Positions 18,839 through 27,543 of a stretch of 64,000 nt of DNA are shown piece by piece (within the stretch, counting starts at the first letter, position 1; every line of letters begins with the position of its first letter). A program made the translations under genes and the position numbers. This DNA is from Anaerococcus nagyae. GTDB lineage: Bacteria; Bacillota; Clostridia; Tissierellales; Peptoniphilaceae. Location: NCBI RefSeq assembly GCF_017874535.1, contig NZ_JAGGLS010000005.1, forward strand, positions 62,001-126,000, read 5' to 3'. The notes under the pieces are model-generated. The model was given only the letters and a program-made list of their open reading frames with translations. It searched no databases and had not been told where the DNA came from.

Positions 18839-19545
18839 CATAAAGTTACTTTAATATTGATACTTTGTTCGAATTTCTTACCTGGTTTTAGTCTATAAGC
18901 TCCTCCATTGTCATCTTTAAAAGCTATAGATTTATAAGTTGGTTCTACACATAAATAATCTCCCTTAAAATCTGACCAAAATACAAATTCATTTATATTT
19001 TTTAAACCTTCTATAAATATTTTATTACCATTAGTAACAAAACTCTCTTTAAAAGAATTATCTATTATACTATTAGGGAGTTGATTCTTATCTATCTTCT
19101 TATTATTAATAAAAATGGCTTTATGTTCAGCATAGAAATATGGATGAAAACCTGGAGCAAGAAGTACTTGTTTGTTTGAATTATTTTCTATAAGTAGCTT
19201 TGCAAATAAATTTGTATGGCTAAGTTTATAATCTATTATAAATTTAATGCCTTCATATAAGCCTATACCATCTAAACTTAACTTGGCAAAATCCTCACCA
19301 TAATCTATAAATTGCCAATTAAGATCTCTAGCAAAACCATGGTTTTCTAAGCTATATAAAATCTTATCCTCTCCAAAATTAGGGGCGCATAAATGCATAC
19401 CGCCCCTTACTTTTAATTGATCTTCAATTTTTACCATTACTTTTGGAAAGAAAATTGATTTACCCTTAACTTCAAAAGTATCTATATATGCTCCACTGGA
19501 ATTTATTTCCACATGTGATATAGAATTTTCTAAAGTTATTTTCAT
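18838..19545 (-). CDS. Aldose 1-epimerase (galactose mutarotase)-like protein
   Basis: 235 aa, shorter than canonical GalM but similar to the YihR/LacX-like branch. The GFHPYF motif carries the conserved His (about residue 139). The C-terminal WSDFKGDYLCVEP stretch supplies the usual acidic base. It probably interconverts sugar anomers in the cytoplasm. The last gene of a leftward group: the start lies 3 bp after the ferritin stop. Confidence 0.8.
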   Translation of the reverse strand: MKITLENSISHVEINSSGAYIDTFEVKGKSIFFPKVMVKIEDQLKVRGGMHLCAPNFGEDKILYSLENHGFARDLNWQFIDYGEDFAKLSLDGIGLYEGIKFIIDYKLSHTNLFAKLLIENNSNKQVLLAPGFHPYFYAEHKAIFINNKKIDKNQLPNSIIDNSFKESFVTNGNKIFIEGLKNINEFVFWSDFKGDYLCVEPTYKSIAFKDDNGGAYRLKPGKKFEQSINIKVTL

Positions 19546-19548
19546 AAA

Positions 19549-20055
19549 TTATTGAATCTGAGGCTCTTGAGCTGGTGCTCTTTGACCTAATTCTTGATCT
19601 AGCATATAGATTGAATGCCAATCATCTCCAACTCTTTCCATTCTTGTAATTAGTTTTGTGAAGTTTTCTTCTTCTTCAACTTGTTCATCTATATACCATT
19701 GAATGAATGAAAATACTCTTGCATCTTCTTTTCTAGCTACATCTGATATATGAGTTATTCTCTCTGTAACTTCTTTTTCATGGTCTAAAGCTGTTTTAAG
19801 AACCTCAAGTATTGAACCATAGTCATATTTTGGCTCATCAATTGCTGTATAATGTGGTCTATATCCTACAGATTGTAAGAATTTTCTCATGCCTTCACCA
19901 TGCATAATTTCTTCTTCTACTTGGATATCTAACCAAGTTGTAAATCCATCAAGATCAAGATCATCTGTATAAGCGCTCATTGCCTTATAAATATATGCTG
20001 ATTCAAACTCAAAGTTCATTTGTTCATTTAATAAATCTAATAATTGTTCACTCAT
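19549..20055 (-). CDS. ftnA: Ferritin (iron-storage)
   Basis: 168 aa, all helical. The ferroxidase glutamates are visible in NEQMNFEFESAYIY and DIQVEEEIMHGEGM, with a further EEQ-type site in WYIDEQVEEEENF. This is non-haem ferritin that stores iron as a 24-mer and limits oxidative damage. Its gene overlaps the small 102-aa gene upstream by 8 bp, so it is translationally coupled to it. Confidence 0.95.
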   Translation of the reverse strand: MSEQLLDLLNEQMNFEFESAYIYKAMSAYTDDLDLDGFTTWLDIQVEEEIMHGEGMRKFLQSVGYRPHYTAIDEPKYDYGSILEVLKTALDHEKEVTERITHISDVARKEDARVFSFIQWYIDEQVEEEENFTKLITRMERVGDDWHSIYMLDQELGQRAPAQEPQIQ

Positions 20056-20356
20056 TTTTATCTCCTTCTTTCATTTCTAAATATTTATCATATAAGACAT
20101 AGACACCATAAAAATCTATTTTATTTTCCAATAAAATTGAAGTTATTTTTGGTATAGTGTCTAAAGTGACGGGAATTGTAAAGGAATCTTCGCTTATACT
20201 TATACCATCATAAGCAAGCAAATGCTTATCCGTAATCAAATTAAAAATACTTTTAATATCTTCCCTATCAAAATAATCACCTATATCAAAAGTGACAGGA
20301 AATATCTGATTTTTTTCTTTATATTCTACTTTTTTAATTAAAGATAATTTTTCCAT
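20048..20356 (-). CDS. Unknown 102-aa protein coupled to ferritin
   Basis: 102 aa, soluble, mixed alpha/beta, with no motif I recognise and no cysteines. It looks like a small two-half protein (IFPVTFDIGDYFD and FTIPVTLDTIPK resemble each other), possibly an internal repeat. Its stop overlaps the ferritin start by 8 bp, so it could help iron handling; this is inferred from context only. Confidence 0.6.
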   Translation of the reverse strand: MEKLSLIKKVEYKEKNQIFPVTFDIGDYFDREDIKSIFNLITDKHLLAYDGISISEDSFTIPVTLDTIPKITSILLENKIDFYGVYVLYDKYLEMKEGDKNE

Positions 20357-20398
20357 AAAAATCCCTCATTTTCTATTATAAAGAATACCCATTATAAG

Positions 20399-20426
20399 AA
20401 AAAAAACACAGTTTTAATTATCTGTG
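20399..20426 (-). terminator. Terminator at the end of queH
   Basis: A 5-bp stem, CACAG against CTGTG, overlaps the queH stop codon. It is followed on the minus strand by eight T residues. Confidence 0.65.
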
Positions 20427-21064
20427 CCTTCTTGATTAATATTTTTTTTATGTTCTTGCATTTCCTTGTATGAAAAAATACATCCACAATAAGATTGCCT
20501 ATAAAGATCGTATTGTTTTGATAAATCTATAGATATCTTATAGCCATTTCTCTTCTTAAAATCGGAATATAAATATTTAACTCCATAATTTTCTTCTAAA
20601 GCTTTTCCTATTTGATTAATCCACTTAGAATTTTTGTAAGGAGAAATGGAAAGAGTTGTGCAAAAATAATCATAGCCATTTTCACCGGCATATTTAGCAG
20701 CTTCTTCTAATCTAAGCTTATAGCAATCATAGCAAGCTTTTCCACCTTCAGGGAGTTCCCTTCTCTTCTTAGCTATATTAGCAAAATCTGTAATATTATT
20801 TTCTGGAACAATAATTTTTCCATCAAGTCCCATACGGCTCGCTAAAATCTCCACTTGTTTTGTTCTTTTATCTAACTCACTTCTAGGATAAATCATGGGA
20901 TTATAATAAAACATATCAATATCAAAATCATCTTTTATCCTATACATAACAGCTGTAGAACATGGAGCACAACATACTTGCATTAAAAGCTTTGGCTTCA
21001 ATCCTTCTTTTTTATTTTTTTCTATAATTTTTTCCATCTCTACATTGTAGTTTATATTATTCAT
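20414..21064 (-). CDS. queH: Epoxyqueuosine reductase QueH
   Basis: 216 aa, formerly DUF208. It has the diagnostic cysteines: CCAPCST (Cys31, Cys32), CYDCYKLRL and YCGCIFS. These bind an iron-sulfur cluster and the reaction metal. It reduces epoxyqueuosine to queuosine in tRNA without cobalamin, replacing QueG. ATG at 21064. Other queuosine genes are not present here. Confidence 0.93.
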   Translation of the reverse strand: MNNINYNVEMEKIIEKNKKEGLKPKLLMQVCCAPCSTAVMYRIKDDFDIDMFYYNPMIYPRSELDKRTKQVEILASRMGLDGKIIVPENNITDFANIAKKRRELPEGGKACYDCYKLRLEEAAKYAGENGYDYFCTTLSISPYKNSKWINQIGKALEENYGVKYLYSDFKKRNGYKISIDLSKQYDLYRQSYCGCIFSYKEMQEHKKNINQEGTDN

Positions 21065-21100
21065 AAGCTATATTATACCTTTTTGCTAATTAAAAAAGCA

Positions 21101-21301
21101 CATACAAATGTATGCCAGAGCGTAGACAAAGTCAGTTTAATAATTCATTAATAATTCAAAAATAAAATTACGCTATAACCCATCTCGACTAAGTGAGTGA
21201 AACGAACGCATGGAGAGATCTCATGAGATTTCTCCACTCCTTGCACTCGGTCGAAATGGGCAAATTTTTAGTTTGTCAACAGTCTGACATACAAATGTAT
21301 G
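21101..21301. mobile_element. MITE-like element inserted into the rpsI terminator, with flanking 14-bp duplication
   Basis: A 173-bp non-coding element (21115-21287) is flanked by identical CATACAAATGTATG copies at 21101-21114 and 21288-21301. Its ends form an 18-bp imperfect inverted repeat (13 matches): CCAGAGCGTAGACAAAGT and TCAGACTGTTGACAAACT. The middle holds an internal palindrome, CCCATCTCGAC to GTCGAAATGGG (21179-21260). Joining the two flanks restores a terminator stem (GCGCATACA/TGTATGTGC plus TTTTTT) for rpsI. No ORF lies inside. Mobile origin is inferred. Confidence 0.6.
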
Positions 21302-21321
21302 CGCTTTGTAATTTTCTGATA

Positions 21322-21714
21322 TTATCTCTTTGAGAATTGTGAAGATTTTCTTGCCTTTTTTTGACCTGCTTTGTATCTTTCCTTTTTACGTGGGTCACGT
21401 GTAAGAAATCCTGCTCTCTTAAGAGCTTGTCTATAATCAGGATTTACTTCAAGTAAAGCTCTAGCTATAGCGTGTCTAATAGCTCCAGCTTGTCCATTGT
21501 ATCCACCACCATTAACATTAACTTTAATATCAAAGTCATTTTCATTTTCTGTAAGTGTTAGTGGTGATTTTGCAATAATTCTTAGTGTTTCAAAGTCAAA
21601 ATAATCTTCTAAATTTTTACCATTTACTAAGATATTTCCGCTACCTGGTTTCATTGTAACTCTGGCAACAGAAGTTTTTCTACGTCCTGTTGATTGTATA
21701 ATTGTATCTGCCAT
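21322..21714 (-). CDS. rpsI: 30S ribosomal protein S9
   Basis: 130 aa, full length. It opens [15 protein letters not shown] and ends with the canonical lysine/arginine-rich tail finishing SQFSKR, which reaches the P-site tRNA. The [18 protein letters not shown] block is intact. It lies 13 bp after rplM and is co-transcribed with it. Confidence 0.98.
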   Translation of the reverse strand: MADTIIQSTGRRKTSVARVTMKPGSGNILVNGKNLEDYFDFETLRIIAKSPLTLTENENDFDIKVNVNGGGYNGQAGAIRHAIARALLEVNPDYRQALKRAGFLTRDPRKKERYKAGQKKARKSSQFSKR

Positions 21715-21727
21715 TACTTAAGTCTCC

Positions 21728-22168
21728 TTACTTTAATTCCAATTTTTCAGGCATTTGTGCTTCGTGATTATGATCAGGTCCTGCTACTACTCTAAGTTTT
21801 TTAGCCATTTGACGACCTAATTTGTTGTGTGGAAGCATACCAACAACTGCATGTTCAACGATTCTTTCTGGATGTTTATCCATCATATCTTTGTAAGATG
21901 TGATTTTAAGTCCTCCAGCATATCCTGAATATCTCTTGTATTCTTTTTGATTTTCTTTGTTTCCAGTAAGTTTAACTTTATCAGCGTTAACAACAATTAC
22001 ATAATCTCCCATATCCATATTTGGAGTAAATGTAGCTTTGTGTTTTCCTCTTAAAATTGCTGCGACTTCGCTAGCAAGACGTCCTAAAACAGCTCCTTCT
22101 GCATCAACGACATACCATTTTCTTTCGATGTCGTTTGCACTTGGAGTATAAGTTTTTTGATATTTCAT
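21728..22168 (-). CDS. rplM: 50S ribosomal protein L13
   Basis: 146 aa. It has the characteristic [16 protein letters not shown] start and the [12 protein letters not shown] block. The start is ATG at 22168, seven bases after AGGAGG; a TTG one codon upstream would be too close to the RBS. It is the first gene of the rplM-rpsI operon and is probably feedback-regulated through the leader upstream. Confidence 0.98.
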   Translation of the reverse strand: MKYQKTYTPSANDIERKWYVVDAEGAVLGRLASEVAAILRGKHKATFTPNMDMGDYVIVVNADKVKLTGNKENQKEYKRYSGYAGGLKITSYKDMMDKHPERIVEHAVVGMLPHNKLGRQMAKKLRVVAGPDHNHEAQMPEKLELK

Positions 22169-22171
22169 CAA

Positions 22172-22320
22172 TATTCCTCCTATAAAAATTTTCGCCTATC
22201 ACATTTGGACACCGCTTCTGATAGGTGGCGGCTGTACTCGTCCTGACATTTATTTTTAAAATCGCTTACAGGAAGCGCGATTTAATCGAAAAGTTTCATA
22301 AAAGAAACTTAATAATCGAC
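22172..22320 (-). ncRNA. Ribosomal leader (L13-type) of rplM-rpsI
   Basis: The 150-nt 5' UTR folds into successive hairpins: an AAGTTTC/GAAACTT helix, an AAATCGC/GCGATTT helix, and a CGCCACCTATCA/TGATAGGCG pairing next to the RBS. This matches the general form of the Firmicutes L13 leader, where the ribosomal protein binds its own mRNA. Exact consensus matching was not possible by eye. Confidence 0.6.
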
Positions 22321-22326
22321 TGCTCT

Positions 22327-22355
22327 ATATTACTATAAATCATACTATTTGTCAA
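22327..22355 (-). promoter_or_regulatory. Promoter of rplM-rpsI
   Basis: TTGACA (22355-22350) and TAATAT (22332-22327) are separated by 17 bp. The -35 box lies just before the end of the upstream potC gene, so there is almost no separate intergenic space. Confidence 0.75.
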
Positions 22356-22359
22356 ATTA

Positions 22360-23154
22360 TTATGATAAAAAATTAGTCTTTGGTTCTTCTTTCTCAAATA
22401 TAATCTTTCTATTTTTCAAAAGTAGAAAAATAAATACAATTACAAATATTATTGCAGAAAGTGCATTAATAGCTGGATTAATCCCACGCCTTGCCATACC
22501 ATATATAGTCATAGATAGATTTGATACACCATTGCCTGTTGTAAAATATGAAATCGCAAAGTCGTCTATAGAAAGGGTAAATGAAATCAAAGCACCTGCT
22601 AGTATACCGTTTTTAATATTTGGAATCAATACATTTCTTACTGCATAAGAGGGAGTTGCACCTAAGTCTAGAGCTGCTTCAATTATATTTTTATCCATTG
22701 ATTCAACTGCAGGCAAGACTGTCAGTACCACATATGGTATGCAAAACATTATATGAGATAAAATCATGGTTATATATCCTAATTGTAATTTTAAAAAACC
22801 ATATAATCCCATAAGAGAAATTGCTGTTATTATATCTGGATTTAAAACTGGCAAATAGTTAATATTCAAAACCATATCTTTTTTTCTACCACGTAATTCT
22901 GAAATACCTATAGCTGAAAGTGTCCCTATAAAGCTTGCAACTATAGTAGCAACTATTGCAACTATTAGAGTTGTTCTGACGGCAGAAATTATTTCAGGAT
23001 TTTCAAAAAGTTCAACGTACCATTTAGTAGTAAATCCAGCCCACTTTCCACGTAATTTACTATCATTAAATGAAAATACTATCATTACAACTATTGGCGC
23101 ATAAAGAAAGACAAATACAAGTATAGTATAAATCCTATCAATTATTTTTCTCAT
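22360..23154 (-). CDS. potC: Spermidine/putrescine ABC transporter permease PotC
   Basis: 264 aa, six membrane helices, with the EAA loop signature AALDLGATPSYAVRNVLIPNI. It opens with the PotC-like IYTILVFVFLYAPIVVMIVFSFND. It pairs with PotB to form the membrane channel. It is the last gene of the potDABC operon (order D-A-B-C) and overlaps potB by 4 bp. Confidence 0.92.
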   Translation of the reverse strand: MRKIIDRIYTILVFVFLYAPIVVMIVFSFNDSKLRGKWAGFTTKWYVELFENPEIISAVRTTLIVAIVATIVASFIGTLSAIGISELRGRKKDMVLNINYLPVLNPDIITAISLMGLYGFLKLQLGYITMILSHIMFCIPYVVLTVLPAVESMDKNIIEAALDLGATPSYAVRNVLIPNIKNGILAGALISFTLSIDDFAISYFTTGNGVSNLSMTIYGMARRGINPAINALSAIIFVIVFIFLLLKNRKIIFEKEEPKTNFLS

Positions 23155-23975
23155 ACTATATCTCCCTCTAAATCTCTACCAAATCTTCTTTGAATAGCTA
23201 GTGCTAGAATTAAGATTATCATAAGAATTATAGCTGTAGCTGAACCAAACCCCCAGTCGCCAGTAAAGGTAAATTGTTGGTCAATAAGATTACCTATCAT
23301 GTATACTTTCTGTCCTCCAAGCAAATTGGAAACTACAAAAGTAGAAATAGCTGGAATAAATACCATTATAATCCCAGTATAAACACCTGGTAAAGAAAGT
23401 GGAAAAATTACTTTTCTAAATATAGTTTTCCTATCTGCTCCTAAGTCTAATCCAGCATCAATTAGATTAGGATCAACTTTCTTAAGAGCATTATAAATTT
23501 GAATTACCATGAAAGGTAAGAATTCATAAATCATACCCAAAATTACTGCCGTTGGAGTATACATAACACCAAGTGACTTCCCTCCAAGAATAGCTATAAA
23601 TCTATTAAGAATCCCATTCCTACCTAAAAGTGTTATCCAACCATAGGTCCTAAGTAAAAGATTAATCCACATAGGCATTATAAATACAAAAATAAGGGAA
23701 GAAGCTATTCTCTCATCCATTTTTGATATTATATATGCAACAGGATAACCTATTAAAAGACAACCTAGAGTTGATAAGAACGCTATAAGTAATGTCACAG
23801 ATAACATTTTTAAGTATAAGGGTTCAAAGAACTTCCTATAATTTATAAAACTAAATTTAAAATGGTCAAAAGCTATAGATTCGGAGCCATTAAATGAATA
23901 AAAAAGTATTAGTAATATTGGTAATATTATAAAAACTCCTGCCCAAACAAGGTATATATTCAAATATTTTTTCAT
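23151..23975 (-). CDS. potB: Spermidine/putrescine ABC transporter permease PotB
   Basis: 274 aa, six membrane helices, with the EAA-type motif DAGLDLGADRKTIFRKVIFPLSLPG. It pairs with PotC. It overlaps potA and potC by 4 bp at each end, which implies coupled translation of the three subunits. Confidence 0.92.
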   Translation of the reverse strand: MKKYLNIYLVWAGVFIILPILLILFYSFNGSESIAFDHFKFSFINYRKFFEPLYLKMLSVTLLIAFLSTLGCLLIGYPVAYIISKMDERIASSLIFVFIMPMWINLLLRTYGWITLLGRNGILNRFIAILGGKSLGVMYTPTAVILGMIYEFLPFMVIQIYNALKKVDPNLIDAGLDLGADRKTIFRKVIFPLSLPGVYTGIIMVFIPAISTFVVSNLLGGQKVYMIGNLIDQQFTFTGDWGFGSATAIILMIILILALAIQRRFGRDLEGDIV

Positions 23976-25036
23976 GACTTCTCCCTCTTAGAATAAATAT
24001 CAAAGTCTTTACTAACTTCCTCCATAACGTGTATAGCATCAGGGTCGATTGCAACACATACTTCTGCTCCAATAGGAATATTTTCTGGATTGTGGACATT
24101 TATAGAAAAATCTTTACCTGTAATTTTCAAATCATAGTAAGTTCCCTTAAACATCGAATTTTCTACTTTGCCTCTTAGATTAGCTTCATTACTTAAATAT
24201 AAGTATTCAGGACGAAGCATTACACTTACACTTTTTCCAGGCTCCACCTTGTCTACGCAAGTATAATCATAACCTAAGAAATTTACTTTTGATCTATCTA
24301 CCATCTTTCCTTTAAAGATATTAGAATCCCCTAAAAAGTTTGCAACAAAAGCATTTACTGGCTCTTCATAAATGTATTGTGGAGTCCCATATTGTTCTAT
24401 AATTCCACTATTCATAACAGCAATTTTATCAGACATAGATAGGGCTTCTTCTTGATCGTGAGTTACATAGATAAATGTAATTCCCACTTCCTTTTGAATG
24501 TTTTTTAACTCCACCTGCATCCTTTTTCTAAGTTTTAAATCTAAAGCTCCAAGTGGCTCATCAAAAAGTATAATTTCTGGTTTATTTACAATAGCCCTTG
24601 CTATGGCTACCCTTTGCTTTTGTCCACCTGATAATCTAGATATAGCACGATTGCCATAACCGCTTAGATCAACTAAATCTAAAGCTCTACTGACCTTAAT
24701 TTTAATATCCTTTTCTTCTATCTTTTTTATTCTTAAACCAAAGGCTACGTTATCGAAAACGTTAAGATGTGGAAATAGGGCGTAATTTTGAAAAACCGTA
24801 TTTATATTCCTATAATTTGGTGAAATATTGGAAATATCTTTTCCCTCAAATATAACTTCTCCCTCATCTGGATGTTCAAAGCCAGCTATTATTCTAAGAG
24901 TTGTTGTCTTTCCACATCCAGATGGGCCTATAAGAGTTAAAAACTCTCCTCTTTCCACTGATAAACTTATATTATCTATTATCTTCTTGCCATCGAAATA
25001 TTTGTTAATATTTTTAAGTTGTAAAACTAGACTCAT
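23972..25036 (-). CDS. potA: Spermidine/putrescine ABC transporter ATP-binding protein PotA
   Basis: 354 aa. Walker A is GPSGCGKTT (about residues 37-45), signature [10 protein letters not shown], Walker B IILFDEPLGALD, and a C-terminal TOBE-type OB domain (about 270-340). It powers polyamine import through PotB/PotC. It starts 10 bp after potD. Confidence 0.93.
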   Translation of the reverse strand: MSLVLQLKNINKYFDGKKIIDNISLSVERGEFLTLIGPSGCGKTTTLRIIAGFEHPDEGEVIFEGKDISNISPNYRNINTVFQNYALFPHLNVFDNVAFGLRIKKIEEKDIKIKVSRALDLVDLSGYGNRAISRLSGGQKQRVAIARAIVNKPEIILFDEPLGALDLKLRKRMQVELKNIQKEVGITFIYVTHDQEEALSMSDKIAVMNSGIIEQYGTPQYIYEEPVNAFVANFLGDSNIFKGKMVDRSKVNFLGYDYTCVDKVEPGKSVSVMLRPEYLYLSNEANLRGKVENSMFKGTYYDLKITGKDFSINVHNPENIPIGAEVCVAIDPDAIHVMEEVSKDFDIYSKREKS

Positions 25037-25046
25037 CTTCTTCTCC

Positions 25047-26081
25047 TCAATATGCAGCTAATACATCTACCCAGACGTCATTATAAACCTGCATATAATC
25101 TTCTAAATCTTTAAACATTTCAATCTCTGGTAATTTTTCAAAATCTGGATAAGCTATCTTAGAATTTGCTATATAAGCTGGAAGATTCTCTCTAACTCCT
25201 TTTACAGCCGAGGTAAATCCCTCCATCCATTTAGCATTGATACTTGCTACTTTAGGATCTGTAAAATAATTTATAAAAGCTTCGGCATTCTCTTTATTCT
25301 TAGCACCTTTTGGTATAGCCATAGAATCCACTTGAAGATTCATACCTTCCTTTGGTATTACATACTTTAGATGAGGATTTTGCTTTTGCATCATCAAGGC
25401 ATCTCCTGAATACATCACAGTTATAGCCGCATCTCCTTGAACTACCAAATCACGGGCCTCATCTGTAAGATAAGCATAAACCAGAGGCTTTTGTTTAATT
25501 AATTCTTCTTTTGCTTCATTTATCTGATCCATATCTCTCGTATTTATGGAATAGCCTAGCTTTTGTAAAGCTACTGATAGGCTAAGTCTAGGCAAATCAT
25601 ACATTATGATTTCTCCCTTATATTTAGGATTCCATAAATCAGCCCATTTTGTTATAGGTTCTTTTATAATATCTGTATTATAAACTATACCAAAATGTGA
25701 TGTAAAATAAGGAACTGTATATTCATTACTAGAATCAAAATCTAATCCCTTATATTCATCATCTATGTATTTAAAATTAGGGATATTAGAAAAGTCAATT
25801 TTTTCCAACATATCATTCTTCTTTAGACGTTCTACCATGTAGTCTGAAGGAAATATTACATCATAATTATTTGAAGATTGAGATAACTTTATAAACATTT
25901 CTTCATCAGAAGTGAATGTTTCATAAATAACATCAATACCTGTTTTTTTCTCAAATTCTGGTATAAGATCTAAGTCTAAGTATTCTCCTGCATTAAATAC
26001 TACTACTTGCTTCTTATTATCTGACTTACATGATGTTAAAAATAGTAAAATCAAAACTAATAAAAAACTTTTCTTTCTCAT
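25047..26081 (-). CDS. potD: Polyamine-binding lipoprotein PotD
   Basis: 344 aa. The signal peptide ends in lipobox LTSC (Cys18). The mature protein is a periplasmic-binding type 2 protein with NAGEYLDLDLIPEFEKKTG at the start and the VDSMAIPKGAKNKENAEAFINYF block typical of PotD. The substrate is probably spermidine or putrescine. The start is ATG at 26081 with AGGAGGGA upstream. An in-frame start at 26156 lies inside the leader terminator and is not credible. Confidence 0.9.
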   Translation of the reverse strand: MRKKSFLLVLILLFLTSCKSDNKKQVVVFNAGEYLDLDLIPEFEKKTGIDVIYETFTSDEEMFIKLSQSSNNYDVIFPSDYMVERLKKNDMLEKIDFSNIPNFKYIDDEYKGLDFDSSNEYTVPYFTSHFGIVYNTDIIKEPITKWADLWNPKYKGEIIMYDLPRLSLSVALQKLGYSINTRDMDQINEAKEELIKQKPLVYAYLTDEARDLVVQGDAAITVMYSGDALMMQKQNPHLKYVIPKEGMNLQVDSMAIPKGAKNKENAEAFINYFTDPKVASINAKWMEGFTSAVKGVRENLPAYIANSKIAYPDFEKLPEIEMFKDLEDYMQVYNDVWVDVLAAY

Positions 26082-26110
26082 ATTCCCTCCTAGCTTTTTT
26101 AATTTTAGAC

Positions 26111-26144
26111 AAAAAAAGTCCTTGAACATTATATTGAACAAGGA
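26111..26144 (-). terminator. Intrinsic terminator in the potD leader
   Basis: Stem TCCTTG/CAAGGA (26144-26139 with 26124-26119) with a further CA/TG pairing, followed one base later by seven U residues (26117-26111). It lies about 30 nt before the start codon, so it can stop transcription before potD. An upstream CCUUGU (26206-26201) could compete for the 3' arm CAAGG, giving a possible antiterminator. Confidence 0.7.
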
Positions 26145-26345
26145 TTTTATAATCATATCTATTTACCCATTATTTAAACCCTATAGATATGAAATTTATT
26201 ACAAGGTTTGGCAATTTTGCCCCCTATGGTTGTGAGTTTTAGCTATATAAATGAGTCTAAAGTATAGCTAAATGTGAGCTTGCCCACCAATTCTTACCCC
26301 ATAGATGTTCTTAATGTATTTTCTTTTTTTATTATATTGTTGAGA
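26145..26345 (-). promoter_or_regulatory. Unassigned structured leader of the pot operon (candidate riboswitch)
   Basis: The 5' UTR of potDABC runs about 260 nt from its own promoter. On the minus strand an outer stem CUAUGG/CCAUAG (26304-26299 with 26229-26224) encloses a perfect 10-bp stem UUUAGCUAUA/UAUAGCUAAA (26272-26263 with 26247-26238) and a short GUGGGC..GCUCAC hairpin. Downstream come a GGCAA/UUGCC hairpin and two mutually exclusive stems: AAACC/GGGUUU, and a 9-bp CAUAUCUAU/AUAGAUAUG. A terminator follows. I find no match to TPP, purine, SAM, lysine, glycine, cobalamin, FMN, preQ1 or guanidine classes. The riboswitch role is inferred from architecture. Confidence 0.5.
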
Positions 26346-26347
26346 CA

Positions 26348-26376
26348 ATTATAAATTTAAATATTTCAATTGTCAA
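26348..26376 (-). promoter_or_regulatory. Promoter of the potDABC operon
   Basis: Perfect TTGACA (26376-26371) and perfect TATAAT (26353-26348) with a 17-bp spacer. The -35 box abuts the stop codon of cytX, so pot transcription starts right after the thiD-cytX unit. Confidence 0.85.
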
Positions 26377-26377
26377 A

Positions 26378-27541
26378 TTATTTTTCGCCAAAAACTTTAT
26401 TTAAAATAATAGTGATAATCATTGTAATTATAATCACTAATAGAGTAGGTCCTAAAATAAATTCTTCATTCAAGATAAGTCTATATATTATAAATCCCAA
26501 TATCCAACTTGTTGTATTTAATATATTATAGTCTCCCACATATGCTTCGTTTTTTAGTATAAAATAGTCAGCAATTTGGATAGCAATCATAGGAGCAAAT
26601 ACTGATCCAATAAAGTATAGAAAGTCTGTGATATCATCCATAGGAAAAATCATTGCACTGATAGTACCTATTATACTAACAATTACACCTACTTTTTTCT
26701 CATTAGCATCAAGCTTTATAGATTTAAAAGTAAGCCCTGAAGAATACGCATCCATAAAAGTTGTATTTACTGTTGATAAAATAATTATAACTACAGCAAA
26801 TACTCCAAGCTTTGTTATAGAAAATATAGAAGCAAGAGATGTCTTACCTGTTATTAATGATCCACCCATGCCTATTACATACATCCATATAGAAATCAGA
26901 CTATATACTATAGCTGAAACAAATGTAGATTCTCTACCTTTTTCTGCATTAGATGTATAATCACTGATTAAAGGAAGCCAAGATATTGGCATTGCTACTG
27001 CAAGCTCAACTGCTGCTCCAAAACTCATACTCTCTTTTGCCGGTCCAATAGATAATATATCATCTTTGAAAATATATCGTGAAAGGATTATTGTCAATAT
27101 AAATAAAAGTGTCATAGAAACTGTATTGACTTTTCCAAGATCACTGATACCTATCATAAGCCAAACTATAATTAAAGCTCCTGTTAAAAACGCCCATAAG
27201 TTGTGGCCGAAAGAAAATATTTCACTTGAAGAAATAGCTGCATCATAAATCATAATCGCAGTCCAGCCTAACAATTGTAAAAAATTTAAAAAGGAAAATA
27301 TCTTTCCTCCCTTGCTACCAAAAGTAAGCTTTGTAGTTTCCATGGCACTTCTTTTGGATAAGGCTCCTATAAGACCCGCTAGGTATAAAAATATAAATCC
27401 TATCAAGTGCCCAATTAATATTGCTAAAAATCCATTTTTAAACCCCATTGGAGCATAATAAGTACCCGTAAGAATTTCAGCTATAGAAACTGCCGCACCA
27501 AACCAGATCAATCCATTTTCAAATACACTTGTTTTTTTCAT
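26378..27541 (-). CDS. cytX: Hydroxymethylpyrimidine permease CytX
   Basis: 387 aa, about 12 membrane helices, an NCS1-family cytosine permease relative. Early GLIWFGAAVSIAEILTGTYYAP is typical of CytX. It probably imports the thiamine precursor hydroxymethylpyrimidine. The gene lies 2 bp after thiD, so both are under the TPP riboswitch; the substrate assignment rests on that context. Confidence 0.85.
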   Translation of the reverse strand: MKKTSVFENGLIWFGAAVSIAEILTGTYYAPMGFKNGFLAILIGHLIGFIFLYLAGLIGALSKRSAMETTKLTFGSKGGKIFSFLNFLQLLGWTAIMIYDAAISSSEIFSFGHNLWAFLTGALIIVWLMIGISDLGKVNTVSMTLLFILTIILSRYIFKDDILSIGPAKESMSFGAAVELAVAMPISWLPLISDYTSNAEKGRESTFVSAIVYSLISIWMYVIGMGGSLITGKTSLASIFSITKLGVFAVVIIILSTVNTTFMDAYSSGLTFKSIKLDANEKKVGVIVSIIGTISAMIFPMDDITDFLYFIGSVFAPMIAIQIADYFILKNEAYVGDYNILNTTSWILGFIIYRLILNEEFILGPTLLVIIITMIITIILNKVFGEK

Positions 27542-27543
27542 AA

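Noticed and set aside
21115-21287. Insertion sequence with transposase
   Set aside because: The element is only 173 bp and has no coding potential, so at most it is non-autonomous.
26082-26156. N-terminal extension of PotD from an upstream in-frame start
   Set aside because: It would run through the leader terminator and destroy the lipoprotein signal; the ATG at 26081 has a good RBS and lipobox.
26145-26345. TPP, purine, SAM, lysine, preQ1, guanidine or cobalamin riboswitch upstream of potD
   Set aside because: The conserved core motifs of each class were looked for and not found; only the overall architecture looks like a riboswitch.
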